From the NCBI RefSeq assembly GCF_004297105.1, contig NZ_SCVE01000020.1:124001-188000 (forward strand): a DNA stretch of 64,000 bases, in the 5' to 3' direction. The notes below the pieces were generated by a model. The model saw only the letters and a list, made by a program, of their open reading frames with translations. It had not been told where the DNA came from and did not search any database. This DNA comes from Herbiconiux sp. (GTDB lineage: Bacteria; Actinomycetota; Actinomycetes; Actinomycetales; Microbacteriaceae). Position 1 is the stretch's first letter, and each line of letters starts with the position of its first letter. Below are positions 16,428 through 28,819 of this stretch, piece by piece. The position numbers and the translations under genes are program-made.

Positions 16428-17870
16428 TCAGTCGAAGGTGTCGGGTTTCAGCGGGTTGTGTGCCGAACCGATGACGTGCACGCGCATGTCGTTGGTGGAG
16501 CCCGCGACTCCGGGAGGGGAACCGGAGATGACGATCACCTTGTCGCCGAGCTGAGCGCGGCCGAGGCCGAGCAGCACGTCGTCGACCTGCACCATGAGCT
16601 CGTCGGTGTGCTTGACCCGCTCGACCAGGTAGGACTGCACGCCCCAACTGAGCGACATGCGGTTACGGATGCCCGGCTCCGGCGTGAAGCCGATGATCGG
16701 GATGATGTTGCGCAGGCGCGACATGCGGCGCACGGAGTCGCCCGACTCGGTGAACACGCACAGGAACTTGGCGCCCACGAACTCACCGACCTCGGCGGCG
16801 GCCAGCGTGACCGCTCCGCCCTGGGTGCGGGGCTTGGTGCCGAGCGCGGGGATGCGCTCGAGGCCGTGCTCCTCGGTGGACTCGATGATGCGCGCCATCG
16901 TCTGCACGGTGATCACCGGGAACTCGCCCACGCTGGTCTCGCCGGAGAGCATGACCGCGTCGGCACCGTCGAGCACGGCATTGGCGCAGTCGGAGGCTTC
17001 GGCCCGCGTCGGACGCGGCGACGAGATCATCGACTCGAGCACCTGGGTGGCCACGATGACCGGCTTGGCCATGCGGCGGGAGAGCTCGACGGCGCGCTTC
17101 TGCACGATCGGCACGGCTTCGAGGGGCAGCTCGACGCCGAGATCGCCGCGGGCCACCATGATGCCGTCGAAGGCGTCGATGATCTCCTCGAGGTTGTCGA
17201 CCGCCTGGGGCTTCTCGATCTTGGCGATGACGGGCACGCGGCGGCCCTCTTCATCCATGATGCGGTGCACGTCGTCGACGTCGGCGGCGTTGCGCACGAA
17301 TGAGAGCGCGATGTAGTCGGCACCGAGCTTGAGGCCCCAGCGGAGGTCGGCGATGTCTTTCTCGCTCATGGCGGGCACGTTCACCGCGACGCCCGGCAGG
17401 TTGATGCCCTTGTTGTTGGAGACGGCGCCGGGGACCTCGACGCGCGTGGTGACCACGGTGCCATCGGTCTCGAGCACGCGCAGGCCGACCTTGCCGTCGT
17501 CGATCAGCAGCGGATCGCCGGGGGCCACGTCGTCGGGCAGGCCCTTGTACGTGGTGGAGGAGATCTCTTTGTTGCCGATGATGTCGTCGATGGTGATCTT
17601 GAAGATGTCACCCTCGGCGAGGTCGTACGGGCCGTTCTCGAACTTGCCGAGACGGATCTTCGGACCCTGCAGGTCGACGAGCACGGAGACCGCGCGACCG
17701 GAGTCGTCGGCGGCCTGGCGCACGTTGCGGTAGACGGCCTCGTGCACGTCATAGCTGCCGTGACTGAGGTTCATCCGTGCCATGTCGACACCGGCATCGA
17801 TGATGGCCCGGATGGTTTCATAGGTCGACGTTGCCGGCCCGAGTGTTGCGACGATCTTCGCGCGTCTCAT
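16428..17870 (-). CDS. pyk: Pyruvate kinase
   Basis: A 480-residue enzyme that converts phosphoenolpyruvate and ADP to pyruvate and ATP, the last step of glycolysis, in the cytoplasm. It begins MRRAKIVATLGPATSTYETI and contains the substrate motif MNLSHGSYD and the active-site region PVIAKIEKPQAV. The signature ATQVLESMISSPRPTRAEAS and the GADAVMLSGET motif also belong to the A domain. The C-terminal allosteric domain is complete, and the length is normal for bacterial type enzymes. The ATG at 17870 has GGAGC about 10 bases upstream. The gltD gene ends 94 bases upstream; the gap holds a TGCGCC-GG-GGCGCA palindrome that may be the gltD stop signal. Confidence 0.97.
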   Translation of the reverse strand: MRRAKIVATLGPATSTYETIRAIIDAGVDMARMNLSHGSYDVHEAVYRNVRQAADDSGRAVSVLVDLQGPKIRLGKFENGPYDLAEGDIFKITIDDIIGNKEISSTTYKGLPDDVAPGDPLLIDDGKVGLRVLETDGTVVTTRVEVPGAVSNNKGINLPGVAVNVPAMSEKDIADLRWGLKLGADYIALSFVRNAADVDDVHRIMDEEGRRVPVIAKIEKPQAVDNLEEIIDAFDGIMVARGDLGVELPLEAVPIVQKRAVELSRRMAKPVIVATQVLESMISSPRPTRAEASDCANAVLDGADAVMLSGETSVGEFPVITVQTMARIIESTEEHGLERIPALGTKPRTQGGAVTLAAAEVGEFVGAKFLCVFTESGDSVRRMSRLRNIIPIIGFTPEPGIRNRMSLSWGVQSYLVERVKHTDELMVQVDDVLLGLGRAQLGDKVIVISGSPPGVAGSTNDMRVHVIGSAHNPLKPDTFD

Positions 17871-17964
17871 CTGTGTGTACTGCTCCGAAATCTGCGCCGG
17901 GGCGCATGGTGTGGTGGTGGTGTTGGAGTCTGTTCAGGTCGATGACGGCCCGGCTGGGAGGCTA

Positions 17965-19414
<1,450 letters not shown>

Positions 19415-19422
<8 letters not shown>

Positions 19423-22400
19423 CTGTCACCTCCAAAATACGTCCCCACACGATGTCGCCATCGGGGTCGAGTCCTTCTTCGACCGCCGTCTGCCGGGTGG
19501 CGAGCACGGCGGCATAGTCACGCGGCAGCACCTTCGTGAACGCGGCGATCGTGGTATCGAAATCGGCCAGCATCCGGGCCGCCAGCGGCGAACCCGTCTC
19601 GGACTGGTGCCGCTCCAGCAGATCGCGCACGATCTCCACGTCGGCGCCGCCGAGCGGAAGCAGCTGGAGCTCACCGGAGCTCAGCGAGTCGGCGTTCACG
19701 CGCTCGGGGTGCAGGTCGTGGATGTAGGCGGTGCCGCCCGACATCCCCGCGCCGAGGTTGCGGCCCGTCGAACCCAGGATGAGCGCGAGGCCACCGGTCA
19801 TGTACTCGAGTGCGTGGTCGCCCACGCCCTCGACGACGGCCGTGGCGCCGGAGTTGCGCACCAGGAACCGCTCCCCCACGATGCCGCGCAGGAACATGCT
19901 GCCCCGGGTGGCCCCGTAGCCGATCACGTTGCCCGCGATGACGTTGCGCTCCGCCGGGAAGACGGAGTGGCGATCGGGCCGCAGGATGATCTGGCCACCG
20001 GAGAGGCCCTTGCCCACGTAGTCGTTCGAGTCGCCCTCGAGGCGCAGCGTGATGCCTGACGGCAGGAACGCCCCGAGCGACTGGCCGGCCGAGCCGAGCA
20101 GCGTGACCTGGATGGTGCCGTCAGGAAGGCCCTGTTCGCCGTGCCGCTTGGTGACCTCGTGGCCGAGCATGGTGCCCACGGCGCGCTCGGTGTTGCGGAT
20201 CGGCAACGTGATGGCCACCGGCTCGCCGTGCTCGAGAGCCGTGCGCGCTTCGTGGATGAGGCGGTTGTCGAAGTGCTTGTCGAGCTCGTGCTCCTGCTTC
20301 CGGCGGTTCGCGCGCGGTTCGTCGGCCTCGAAGTGCGGGCCGACCAGCACCGGGCTCAGGTCGAGTCCATCGGTCTTCCAGTGCTCGATCGCCGCGTTGA
20401 CGTCGAGCAGCTCGTTGTGGCCGATGGCCTCCTCGAGCGAACGGAACCCGAGCTCTGCGAGGTACTCGCGAACCTCCTGGGCCAGGAACTCGAAGAAGTT
20501 CACCACGAACTCCGGCTTGCCGGAGAACCGCGCCCTCAGCTCGGGGTTCTGCGTGGCGACGCCCACGGGGCAGGTGTCGAGGTGGCAGACGCGCATCAGG
20601 ATGCAGCCCTCCACCACGAGCGGCGCCGTCGCGAAACCGAATTCCTCGGCACCGAGAAGGGCGCCCACGATCACGTCGCGGCCTGTCTTCATCTGTCCGT
20701 CGACCTGCACCACCACGCGGTCGCGCATGCCGTTCAGCATGAGCGTCTGCTGGGTCTCGGCGAGACCGATCTCCCAGGGTGTGCCGGCGTGCTTCAGCGA
20801 GTTGAGCGGGCTGGCACCTGTTCCGCCGTCGTGGCCGGAGACGAGCACCACGTCGGCCAGCGCCTTCGTGACACCGGCGGCGACCGCCCCGATGCCGTTC
20901 TGGCTCACGAGCTTGACGTGCACCCGGGCATCCGGGTTGGCCCGTTTGAGGTCGAAGATGAGCTGCTTGAGGTCTTCGATCGAGTAGATGTCGTGGTGCG
21001 GCGGCGGCGAGATGAGGCCGACACCCGCGGTGGCGTGCCGGGTGCGCGCCACCCACGGGTAGACCTTCGTGGGCGGCAGCTGGCCGCCCTCGCCGGGCTT
21101 CGCGCCCTGTGCCATCTTGATCTGGATGTCGGTGGCGTGCGTCAGGTACATGCTCGTGACGCCGAACCGGCCGGATGCGACCTGCTTGATCGCGCTGCGG
21201 CGCCGCGGGTCGAGCAGGCGGTCGACGTCTTCGCCGCCCTCACCGGTGTTCGACTTGCCGCCGAGCTGGTTCATGGCGATCGCGAGCGTCTCGTGCGCCT
21301 CTTTCGAGATCGAGCCGTAGCTCATCGCGCCCGTGGAGAAGCGCTTCACGATCGACTCGACGGACTCCACCTCGTCGATCGGCACCGCCGGGCGCACGCC
21401 GGTGCGGAACTTGAAGAGGCCGCGCATCGTCATGAGGTTCTCGGCCTGGTCGTCGACCAGCTTGGTGTACTCGCGGAAGATGTCGTAGCGGCGGGCGCGC
21501 GTGGCGTGCTGCAGACGGAACACCGTGTCGGGGTTGAAGAGGTGCGGAGGGCCTTCGCGGCGCCACTGGTACTCGCCCCCCACGGCGAGCGGCTCGTGGG
21601 CCGTGATCGCGCCGTCTTCGGGGTAGGCGAGCCGGTGGCGCGCAGCGCTCTCCGAGGCGATCACGTCGATGCCGATGCCGCCGAGCTTCGAGGAGGTGCC
21701 GGTGAAGTACTTCTCCACGAAGTCGGGCGCCAGACCGACCGCCTCGAAGGTCTGGGCCCCCGCGTAGGACGACACGGTGGAGATGCCCATCTTCGACATG
21801 ATCTTCAGAACGCCCTTGCCGAGCGCTTTGATGACGTTCTTCACGGCCTTCTCGGGGGTGACCCCCGAGATGACGCCGGAGCGCACGAGGTTCTCGCAAG
21901 TCTCCATGGCGAGGTACGGGTTCACGGCGGAGGCGCCGTAACCGATGAGGAGCGCGACGTGGTGCACCTCGCGCACATCGCCGGCCTCGACGATCATGCC
22001 GACCTTCATGCGGGTCTGCTTGCGGATGAGGTGGTGGTGCACACCGGCCAGCATCAGCAGCGAGGGCACGGGGGCCAGGTCTTTGTTCGAGTCCCGGTCG
22101 GAGAGCACGATGAACGCGGCGCCGTTCTCGATGGCCTCATCGGCTTCGGCGCACATGGCGGTGATGCGATCCTGCATGGCACGGGGACCGTCGTCGACGC
22201 GGTAGAGACCCTTGATCGTGGTCGTGAGACGACTGCCCGGTGACGGATCGATGTGCTGGATCTTCGCGAGCTCGTCGTTGTCGATCACCGGGAAGTCGAG
22301 GATGACCTGACGGGTGTGCTCCGGCGTGGCCGCGAGCAGGTTGCGCTCCGGACCGAGCCCGAGGCGCAGGCTCGTGACGACCTCTTCGCGGATGGAGTCG

Positions 22401-24001
22401 AGCGGCGGGTTCGTGACCTGCGCGAACTGCTGCGTGAAGTAGTCGAAGAGCAGCCGGGGGCGGTCGGAGAGGATGGCGATGGGCGTGTCGGAGCCCATGG
22501 CGCCGAGCGGCTCGGCCGCGTTCTTCGCCATGGGGGTGAGCAGGATGCGCACCTCCTCCTCGGTGTAGCCGAAGGTGCGCTGACGGCGCGTGACCGATGC
22601 AGGGGTGTGCACGATGTGCTCGCGCTCGGGGAGGTCGCGCAGGTTGATGCGGCCCTCGTCGAGCCACTGGGCGTACGGCTGCGCCGAGGCCAGCTCGGCC
22701 TTGATCTCGTCGTCTTCGATCAGCCGGCCGGCCGCCGTGTCGACGAGGAACATCTTGCCGGGGCGCAGGCGCCCCTTGCGCACGACACGGGAGGGGTCGA
22801 CATCCGGGAACACGCCGATCTCGCTCGCCAGCACCACGAGGCCGTCATCCGTGATGAGGTAGCGGCCGGGGCGGAGACCGTTGCGGTCGAGTGTGGCACC
22901 CGCGAGCGTGCCGTCGGTGAAGATCAGCGCGGCGGGGCCGTCCCACGGCTCCATCATCATGGAGTGGTACTCGTAGAAGGCGCGGCGGGCGTCTTCGAAG
23001 TCGGCCTGGTTCTCCCACGCCTCGGGCACCATCATCATGATGGCGTGCGGCAGCGAGCGGCCGGCGAGCGTGAGCAGCTCCACGACCTCGTCGAACGAGC
23101 CGGAGTCGGAGAGCCCGGGTGTGACGATCGGGAAGAGCGGCGACAGGTCGCCGAGCAGCTCGTTCTCGAGCTGAGACTGGCGTGCCCGCATCCAGTTGCG
23201 GTTGCCCTGCACCGTGTTGATCTCGCCGTTGTGCGCCATCATGCGCAGCGGCTGCGCGAGCGGCCACGACGGGAAGGTGTTGGTGGAGTAGCGCGAGTGC
23301 ACGAGGGCCAGCTTCGACGCGAACCGCTCGTCGGAGAGGTCGGGATAGAAGGGCTCCAGCTGCAGCGTCGTGACCATGCCCTTGTAGGTGAGGGTGCGGC
23401 ACGAGAGCGACATGAAATAGACCTTGTGCTCCAGCTCGGCGCGCTTGCGCAGCCGGAAGGCCTGACGGTCGAGGGCGATGCCCGACAGGGTGGCACCGGA
23501 CTCGGTGGTGCGTGCGCTCTGCACGAAGAGCTGCCAGATGGCCGGCATGGCGTCGCGGGCGAGGCGGCCGAGCTCATCGGGGCGCACGGGCACCTCGCGC
23601 CAGCCGAGGATGGTCAGGTCTTCCTGCTCGGCCAGGGTCGCGATGCGGCGCATGACCTCGCGGCGCTCACGGGCGTCGAGGGGAAGGAAGGCGTTGCCGA
23701 CGGCGTAGCGGCCGACCGGGGGCAGCTCGGCCGGTGCGACCGCGCGGAGGAACGCATCCGGGATCTGCGTCAGGATGCCCGCGCCGTCGCCCGTGCCCGC
23801 GTCGGAGCCGATGGCGCCGCGGTGCTCGAGGTTGCGCAGGGCACCGAGTGCCGTGTCGATGATGTCGTGACCGGCAGTGCCACGGAGCGTCGCAACCATC
23901 GCCAGGCCGCACGCGTCTTTCTCGGCGGCGGGGTCGTACAGACCTTGCGCAGCCGGGAGGGCGCTGAATGCAAACCCGTGGGGTGCAGGCTGATCGGCCA
24001 T
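19415..24001 (-). CDS. gltB: Glutamate synthase large subunit
   Basis: A 1528-residue enzyme. Residues 1-30 are a propeptide, and C31 ([10 protein letters not shown]) is expected to become the N-terminal nucleophile of the class II glutaminase domain (residues 31-about 430). The central domain and FMN-binding synthase domain follow, with [14 protein letters not shown] and [15 protein letters not shown]. The 3Fe-4S cysteines are C1133, C1139 and C1144. A beta-helix GXGXG domain closes the protein (about 1250-1500). It makes two glutamates from glutamine and 2-oxoglutarate with gltD. The ATG at 24001 has AGAGGACGG upstream. The 115-base gap before it should contain the promoter; TAAGAAT near 24025-24031 is a possible -10. 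Confidence 0.97.
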
Positions 24002-24116
24002 GAGAGAACCGTCCTCTACGTGATTCTTAGGGAACTGGGACGCCGATGGCCCATGTAATTGCTACGGAGACATCGCGCTCCGTGTGTGGTCTTCGGCGAG
24101 AGTATGGATGCTGTGC
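24002..24116 (-). promoter_or_regulatory. gltB upstream region and end of the his-trp array
   Basis: This gap separates the end of the lgt-like gene from gltB. An inverted repeat ACGGAG (24064-24069) / CTCCGT (24078-24083) may terminate the upstream operon. A TAAGAA hexamer on the minus strand near 24030 could be the gltB -10. Neither is strong. Confidence 0.3.
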
Positions 24117-25028
24117 CTACTCAGGCGTGGACGTCGCTCCGACTTCACTTGTGGCGCTCGGGACCGGGTCGCTCGATTCTACCCCAGCGGATGGCGGAAC
24201 CCATTCCGCACCCCGCCGATAGGGGCCGGGTTCGAGTCCGGGATGCCGCCGCGCCTGCACGACGACGATGACGAGACCCAGCACCACCAGCGCCCATCCG
24301 GCCCACGGACCCACGCCGAGACCGAACCAGACGAGCGAGACGCCCCAGAGTCTCCCCCACTGCAGATGGAAGGCCCGCTCGATGAGGAGCAGCACGCCGG
24401 CGCCCGCCAGACACCAGAGCGCGTTGTAGAGGAAGAGCGGTTGGAAGAGCGTGCCGTCGGCCAGTCCAGCGGGGAAGGCGGGGTTGTTGCTCGGCACCTC
24501 GAGGCCCCACGGCAGCGTCGTGGGCACGCCGAAGCGCACTCCGTCGAAGTAGTCGCCGAGCCGGCCCACCGCCTGCGCCACGAGCAGAGCGGGTGCGAGG
24601 GCGTCGGCGAACGTCCAGAAGCGGATGCCGCTCAGACGGCAGCCGATCAGCGCCCCCACGGCGCCTCCGATCAGGGCGCCCACGAACGACAGCCCGGCCA
24701 GCGACAGGGAGAAGATCGCGCTCGCATCGGCGCGCGGCCCGAAGTAGTCGCCGGCGTGCGTCAGCACGAAGAACACCCGCGCTCCCACGAAACCCAGCGG
24801 GATCGCCCAGATGATCACGTCGAGCACCACCCCCGGTTCGGCCCCGCGTCTCGTGAGGCGGTGCGACGTCATCCAGGTGGCGAGCACGATGCCGAACGCG
24901 ATGCAGAGCACCGAGAACCGGATGGGCAGGTTCCACTGGCCGAAGAAGTCGAGGCCGAGACCGGCCAGCCACTGGGTGAGGTCGAAGGAGTCGGCGCCGG
25001 GGCTCGGGATGCTGAGCGGCACGAGCAT
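24117..25028 (-). CDS. Lgt homologue with degenerate active site
   Basis: A 303-residue polytopic membrane protein with about seven hydrophobic segments, in the conserved lgt slot after trpA. Overall it is clearly of the prolipoprotein diacylglyceryl transferase family (GVVLDVIIWAIPLGFVGARV, ADALAPALLVAQAVGR, TTLPWGLEV, RRHPGLEPG). Residues essential in E. coli Lgt differ: Tyr26 aligns with S39, Asn146 with D159 and Glu151 with V164. The family H...E of FHPTFLYE reads Q196...N202. The segment carrying Arg239 and Glu243 (RSYFESIR-like in relatives) is missing: GLG runs straight into VGPWAGW. Lipid transfer activity is therefore doubtful. The alignment is from memory of the family. It follows trpA by seven bases. 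Confidence 0.8.
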   Translation of the reverse strand: MLVPLSIPSPGADSFDLTQWLAGLGLDFFGQWNLPIRFSVLCIAFGIVLATWMTSHRLTRRGAEPGVVLDVIIWAIPLGFVGARVFFVLTHAGDYFGPRADASAIFSLSLAGLSFVGALIGGAVGALIGCRLSGIRFWTFADALAPALLVAQAVGRLGDYFDGVRFGVPTTLPWGLEVPSNNPAFPAGLADGTLFQPLFLYNALWCLAGAGVLLLIERAFHLQWGRLWGVSLVWFGLGVGPWAGWALVVLGLVIVVVQARRHPGLEPGPYRRGAEWVPPSAGVESSDPVPSATSEVGATSTPE

Positions 25029-25035
25029 CCGGATG

Positions 25036-25832
25036 CTACCGCCCGGCCCCTACGGAGAGTTCGGCGGCCAGGCGGCCGACCGCGTCGACTCCTCCGTCGG
25101 CGAGGGCCTTGACGAGGGCCGAGCCCACGATGGCACCGTCGGCGTAGGAGAGGATCTCGGCGATCTGATCGGCGGTGGAGATTCCGATGCCCACGCACAG
25201 GCTCTCACCGCCCTGGGCCCGGAGCCGCCCCACGAGAGTGCGAGCGGCCGCATCCAGATCGGCTCGGGCACCCGTGATGCCCATGGTGGAGACGGTGTAG
25301 ACAAAGCCGCGGCTGCTGTCGATGGCGAGCTTCAGGCGCTCGTCGGTGGAGGTGGGGGCGGCGAGGAAGACCCGGTCGAGGCCGGTTCGATCGCTCGTGG
25401 CGAGCCAGTCGGCACCGGAGTCGACGGTGAGGTCGGGTGTGATGAGTCCGGCGCCCCCGGCGGACACCAGGTCATCGGCGAAACGATCGATGCCGTACTG
25501 CAGCACCGGGTTCCAGTAGGTCATGAGCAGCACGGGGGCATCGACGCGCGAACGGATGCGCTCCACCGCGGTGAACGCGTCGTGCAGTCGCACGCCGTTC
25601 TTCAGCGCCTGAACGGTGGCGGCCTGGATGACCGGGCCGTCCATCACCGGGTCGGAGTACGGCAGGCCGAGCTCGATCACGTCGACGCCGTTCTCGACGA
25701 GCGCGACCGCCGCGTCGATGCTCTCGTCGAGGGTGGGGAAGCCCACGGGCAGGTAGCCCACGAGGGCGCCCGCGCGCTGGGTGTTCGCGGCGGCGATGGC
25801 CCCCGCGACAGGAGAATTCTGGACGGTGGAGG

Positions 25833-25836
<4 letters not shown>
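25036..25836 (-). CDS. trpA: Tryptophan synthase alpha chain
   Basis: A 266-residue TIM-barrel enzyme that cleaves indole-3-glycerol phosphate to indole and glyceraldehyde 3-phosphate. The catalytic acids are E55 and D66 in [19 protein letters not shown], matching Glu49 and Asp60 of the E. coli enzyme. The phosphate-binding loop near the C-terminus (GIGISTADQ) is present. Indole is channelled to the beta chain, whose gene overlaps this start by four bases. The order trpC-trpB-trpA with overlaps indicates translational coupling. Confidence 0.97.
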
Positions 25837-27049
<1,213 letters not shown>

Positions 27050-27053
<4 letters not shown>

Positions 27054-27823
27054 ACGGAGAGGAACTCCTTCAGTGTCGTCACCGGGTCGTCGCCCGTGAC
27101 GAGGGCTTCGCCGACCAGCACGACGTCGGCGCCCGCTGAGCGGTAGTGCGCGACATCCGAGACGGTCTTGACGGCGGATTCGGCCACCTTGATGGTGCCC
27201 TCGGGGATGCGATCGGCCAGACGGCCGAACAGATCGGGATCGAGCTCGAAGGTGCTCAGGTTGCGGGCGTTCACGCCCACCAGCCGGGCTCCCAGGTCGA
27301 CGGAGCGGGAGACCTCGGTGGAGTCGTGGGTCTCGACCAGCGGAGTCATACCGAGCTGCACGATGAACTCGTGCAGCCGCACCAGTGTGGGCTGATCGAG
27401 CGCGGCCACGATCAGCAGCACGAGGTCGGCCCCTGCGGCACGCGCCTCGAGCACCTGGTACTCCGTGGCGATGAAGTCTTTGCGCAGCACGGGGACGGAG
27501 ACGGCCGCCCGCACGGCCTCGAGATCGGCGAGCGAACCGAGGAACTTGCGGCCCTCGGTGAGCACGCTGATGGCACCGGCACCGCCCGCGGCATAGCGCG
27601 AGGCGAGGTCGGCGGGATCGGCGATCGCGGCGAGGGAACCCCTCGAGGGGCTCGCCCGCTTCACCTCGGCGATGATCTTGAGCTGCTCGGCGGGTGCGAG
27701 GAACGACAGGGCATCGAGTGCGGGGCTCTGGGCCAACGCATCCGTCTCGACCGCGGAGAGACTCCGTTCGGTCTGCCGCTCCGCCGCGTCCTCGAGCGCT
27801 CCGGCTACGAGTTCGGCGAGCAC
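27050..27823 (-). CDS. trpC: Indole-3-glycerol phosphate synthase
   Basis: A 257-residue TIM-barrel enzyme that closes the indole ring from CdRP. The motifs are [13 protein letters not shown] (with active-site Glu and Lys), [15 protein letters not shown] and KVAESAVKT. It is monofunctional, with no TrpF domain; trpF must lie elsewhere or be replaced by PriA(HisA), as in many actinobacteria. The GTG start at 27823 is supported by AAGGAG at the end of the preceding gene, 13 bases away. Confidence 0.96.
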
Positions 27824-27827
27824 CGGA

Positions 27828-28058
27828 TCAGTGCTCCTTCTGCAGCGACTTCGAACCGTTCACGCCGTAGCCGGCCTTCGACAGGATGAAGCCGATGAGG
27901 AAGCCGAGGAGCATGATGGCCGCGCCCATCCACACGAGCCACTCGATGGCGAAGAAGAACGCGACCGTGCCGATGGCGATGCCGAGGAGCGACACCACAA
28001 CGGTGGTCCAAGCTGCGAGCGAGTGGCCCTCGCCGATTTCTTCCTCTTCGTGGCTCAT
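27828..28058 (-). CDS. Small two-TM membrane protein of the HGxxPAAW/DUF6704 type
   Basis: A 76-residue protein. A short acidic N-terminus (MSHEEEEIGE) is followed by GHSLAAW (11-17), a variant of the HGxxPAAW motif that names this actinobacterial family. Two membrane segments follow (about 18-37 and 41-60), and the C-terminal tail is basic. The function is unknown. Its constant place between the Trp-operon membrane protein and trpC suggests a role tied to tryptophan synthesis, or simply co-transcription. It ends four bases before the trpC GTG. Confidence 0.8.
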   Translation of the reverse strand: MSHEEEEIGEGHSLAAWTTVVVSLLGIAIGTVAFFFAIEWLVWMGAAIMLLGFLIGFILSKAGYGVNGSKSLQKEH

Positions 28059-28102
28059 CGATCTCTTCCTGTCTCAAAGGGGTCGTCAGAAGTCTATCGG
28101 GA

Positions 28103-28819
28103 TCAGCGCGGCGAGCCCGACCCGGGGTCGGTCGTCGGGTCTGTTCCGCGGGTCATGCTGTCCCAGTCGTCGACGGCGGCGTCGCGCGCGTTGATGGCCG
28201 GCAACGGGGCATGGGCGGCATCCGTCGCGCCACCGGCCGGGAACGACTCGTCACTCTCGTCGAAGAAGTCGCCGAGATCGCCGCTACGCGTGCCGTCGGC
28301 CGACTCGTAGGTGACGGCCTGGTATCTGCGGCTCGCGGCGGGCCAACGGCGCACGGTGATGATGATCACCAGGCCGGCCAGCACCATGACGGCGCCGAAC
28401 ACCACGGTCAGCGCGGGCCAGATGCTCGCCGGGCCCGCGGTGACCAGTTCCCGGATCGAGGCGAGGCCCGCCACACCGGTGCTGGTGGTGACGACGGATG
28501 CCCCGGTGGCGACGGGATCGGTCAGCGCGCCGATCGCCGACCACAGAACACTCGCCCCGAGCAGCACCTCGAGCGCGCCGAGCACGATGCGGATCACCGG
28601 ACCGGCGATCGCCAGCGCCCCCGCCAACGCAAGACCCGCGAGAGCCAGCGCCGACAGCGCCGGCGCGGCAGCGGAGCCGGGCACGTCGAGGGTGAGCGCG
28701 ACACTCGAGTCGCCCACGATCGAGAGACTTCCCCACGACTGCGACCAGGCGAGGAAGGTGAGCGCGCTCGCGAGCAGCACCACGACGATGGTGAGGAACT
28801 TCACGCGGCGGCCGGACAT
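28103..28819 (-). CDS. Trp biosynthesis-associated membrane protein
   Basis: A 238-residue protein with about four membrane segments (near residues 8-25, 50-72, 78-98 and 130-155). It has the FLAWSQSW segment typical of the actinobacterial Trp_oprn_chp family (TIGR02234) at the first loop. The C-terminal 70 residues are polar and probably cytoplasmic. The function is unknown. It starts inside the trpE stop codon (TGATG), so it is coupled to trpE, and lies 44 bases before the HGxxPAAW gene. This start is chosen over a longer open frame because of that overlap. Confidence 0.85.
   Translation of the reverse strand: MSGRRVKFLTIVVVLLASALTFLAWSQSWGSLSIVGDSSVALTLDVPGSAAAPALSALALAGLALAGALAIAGPVIRIVLGALEVLLGASVLWSAIGALTDPVATGASVVTTSTGVAGLASIRELVTAGPASIWPALTVVFGAVMVLAGLVIIITVRRWPAASRRYQAVTYESADGTRSGDLGDFFDESDESFPAGGATDAAHAPLPAINARDAAVDDWDSMTRGTDPTTDPGSGSPR

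Noticed and set aside
20141-22243. 700-codon plus-strand frame inside gltB
   Set aside because: Antisense to gltB, whose catalytic and iron-sulfur motifs are intact on the minus strand.
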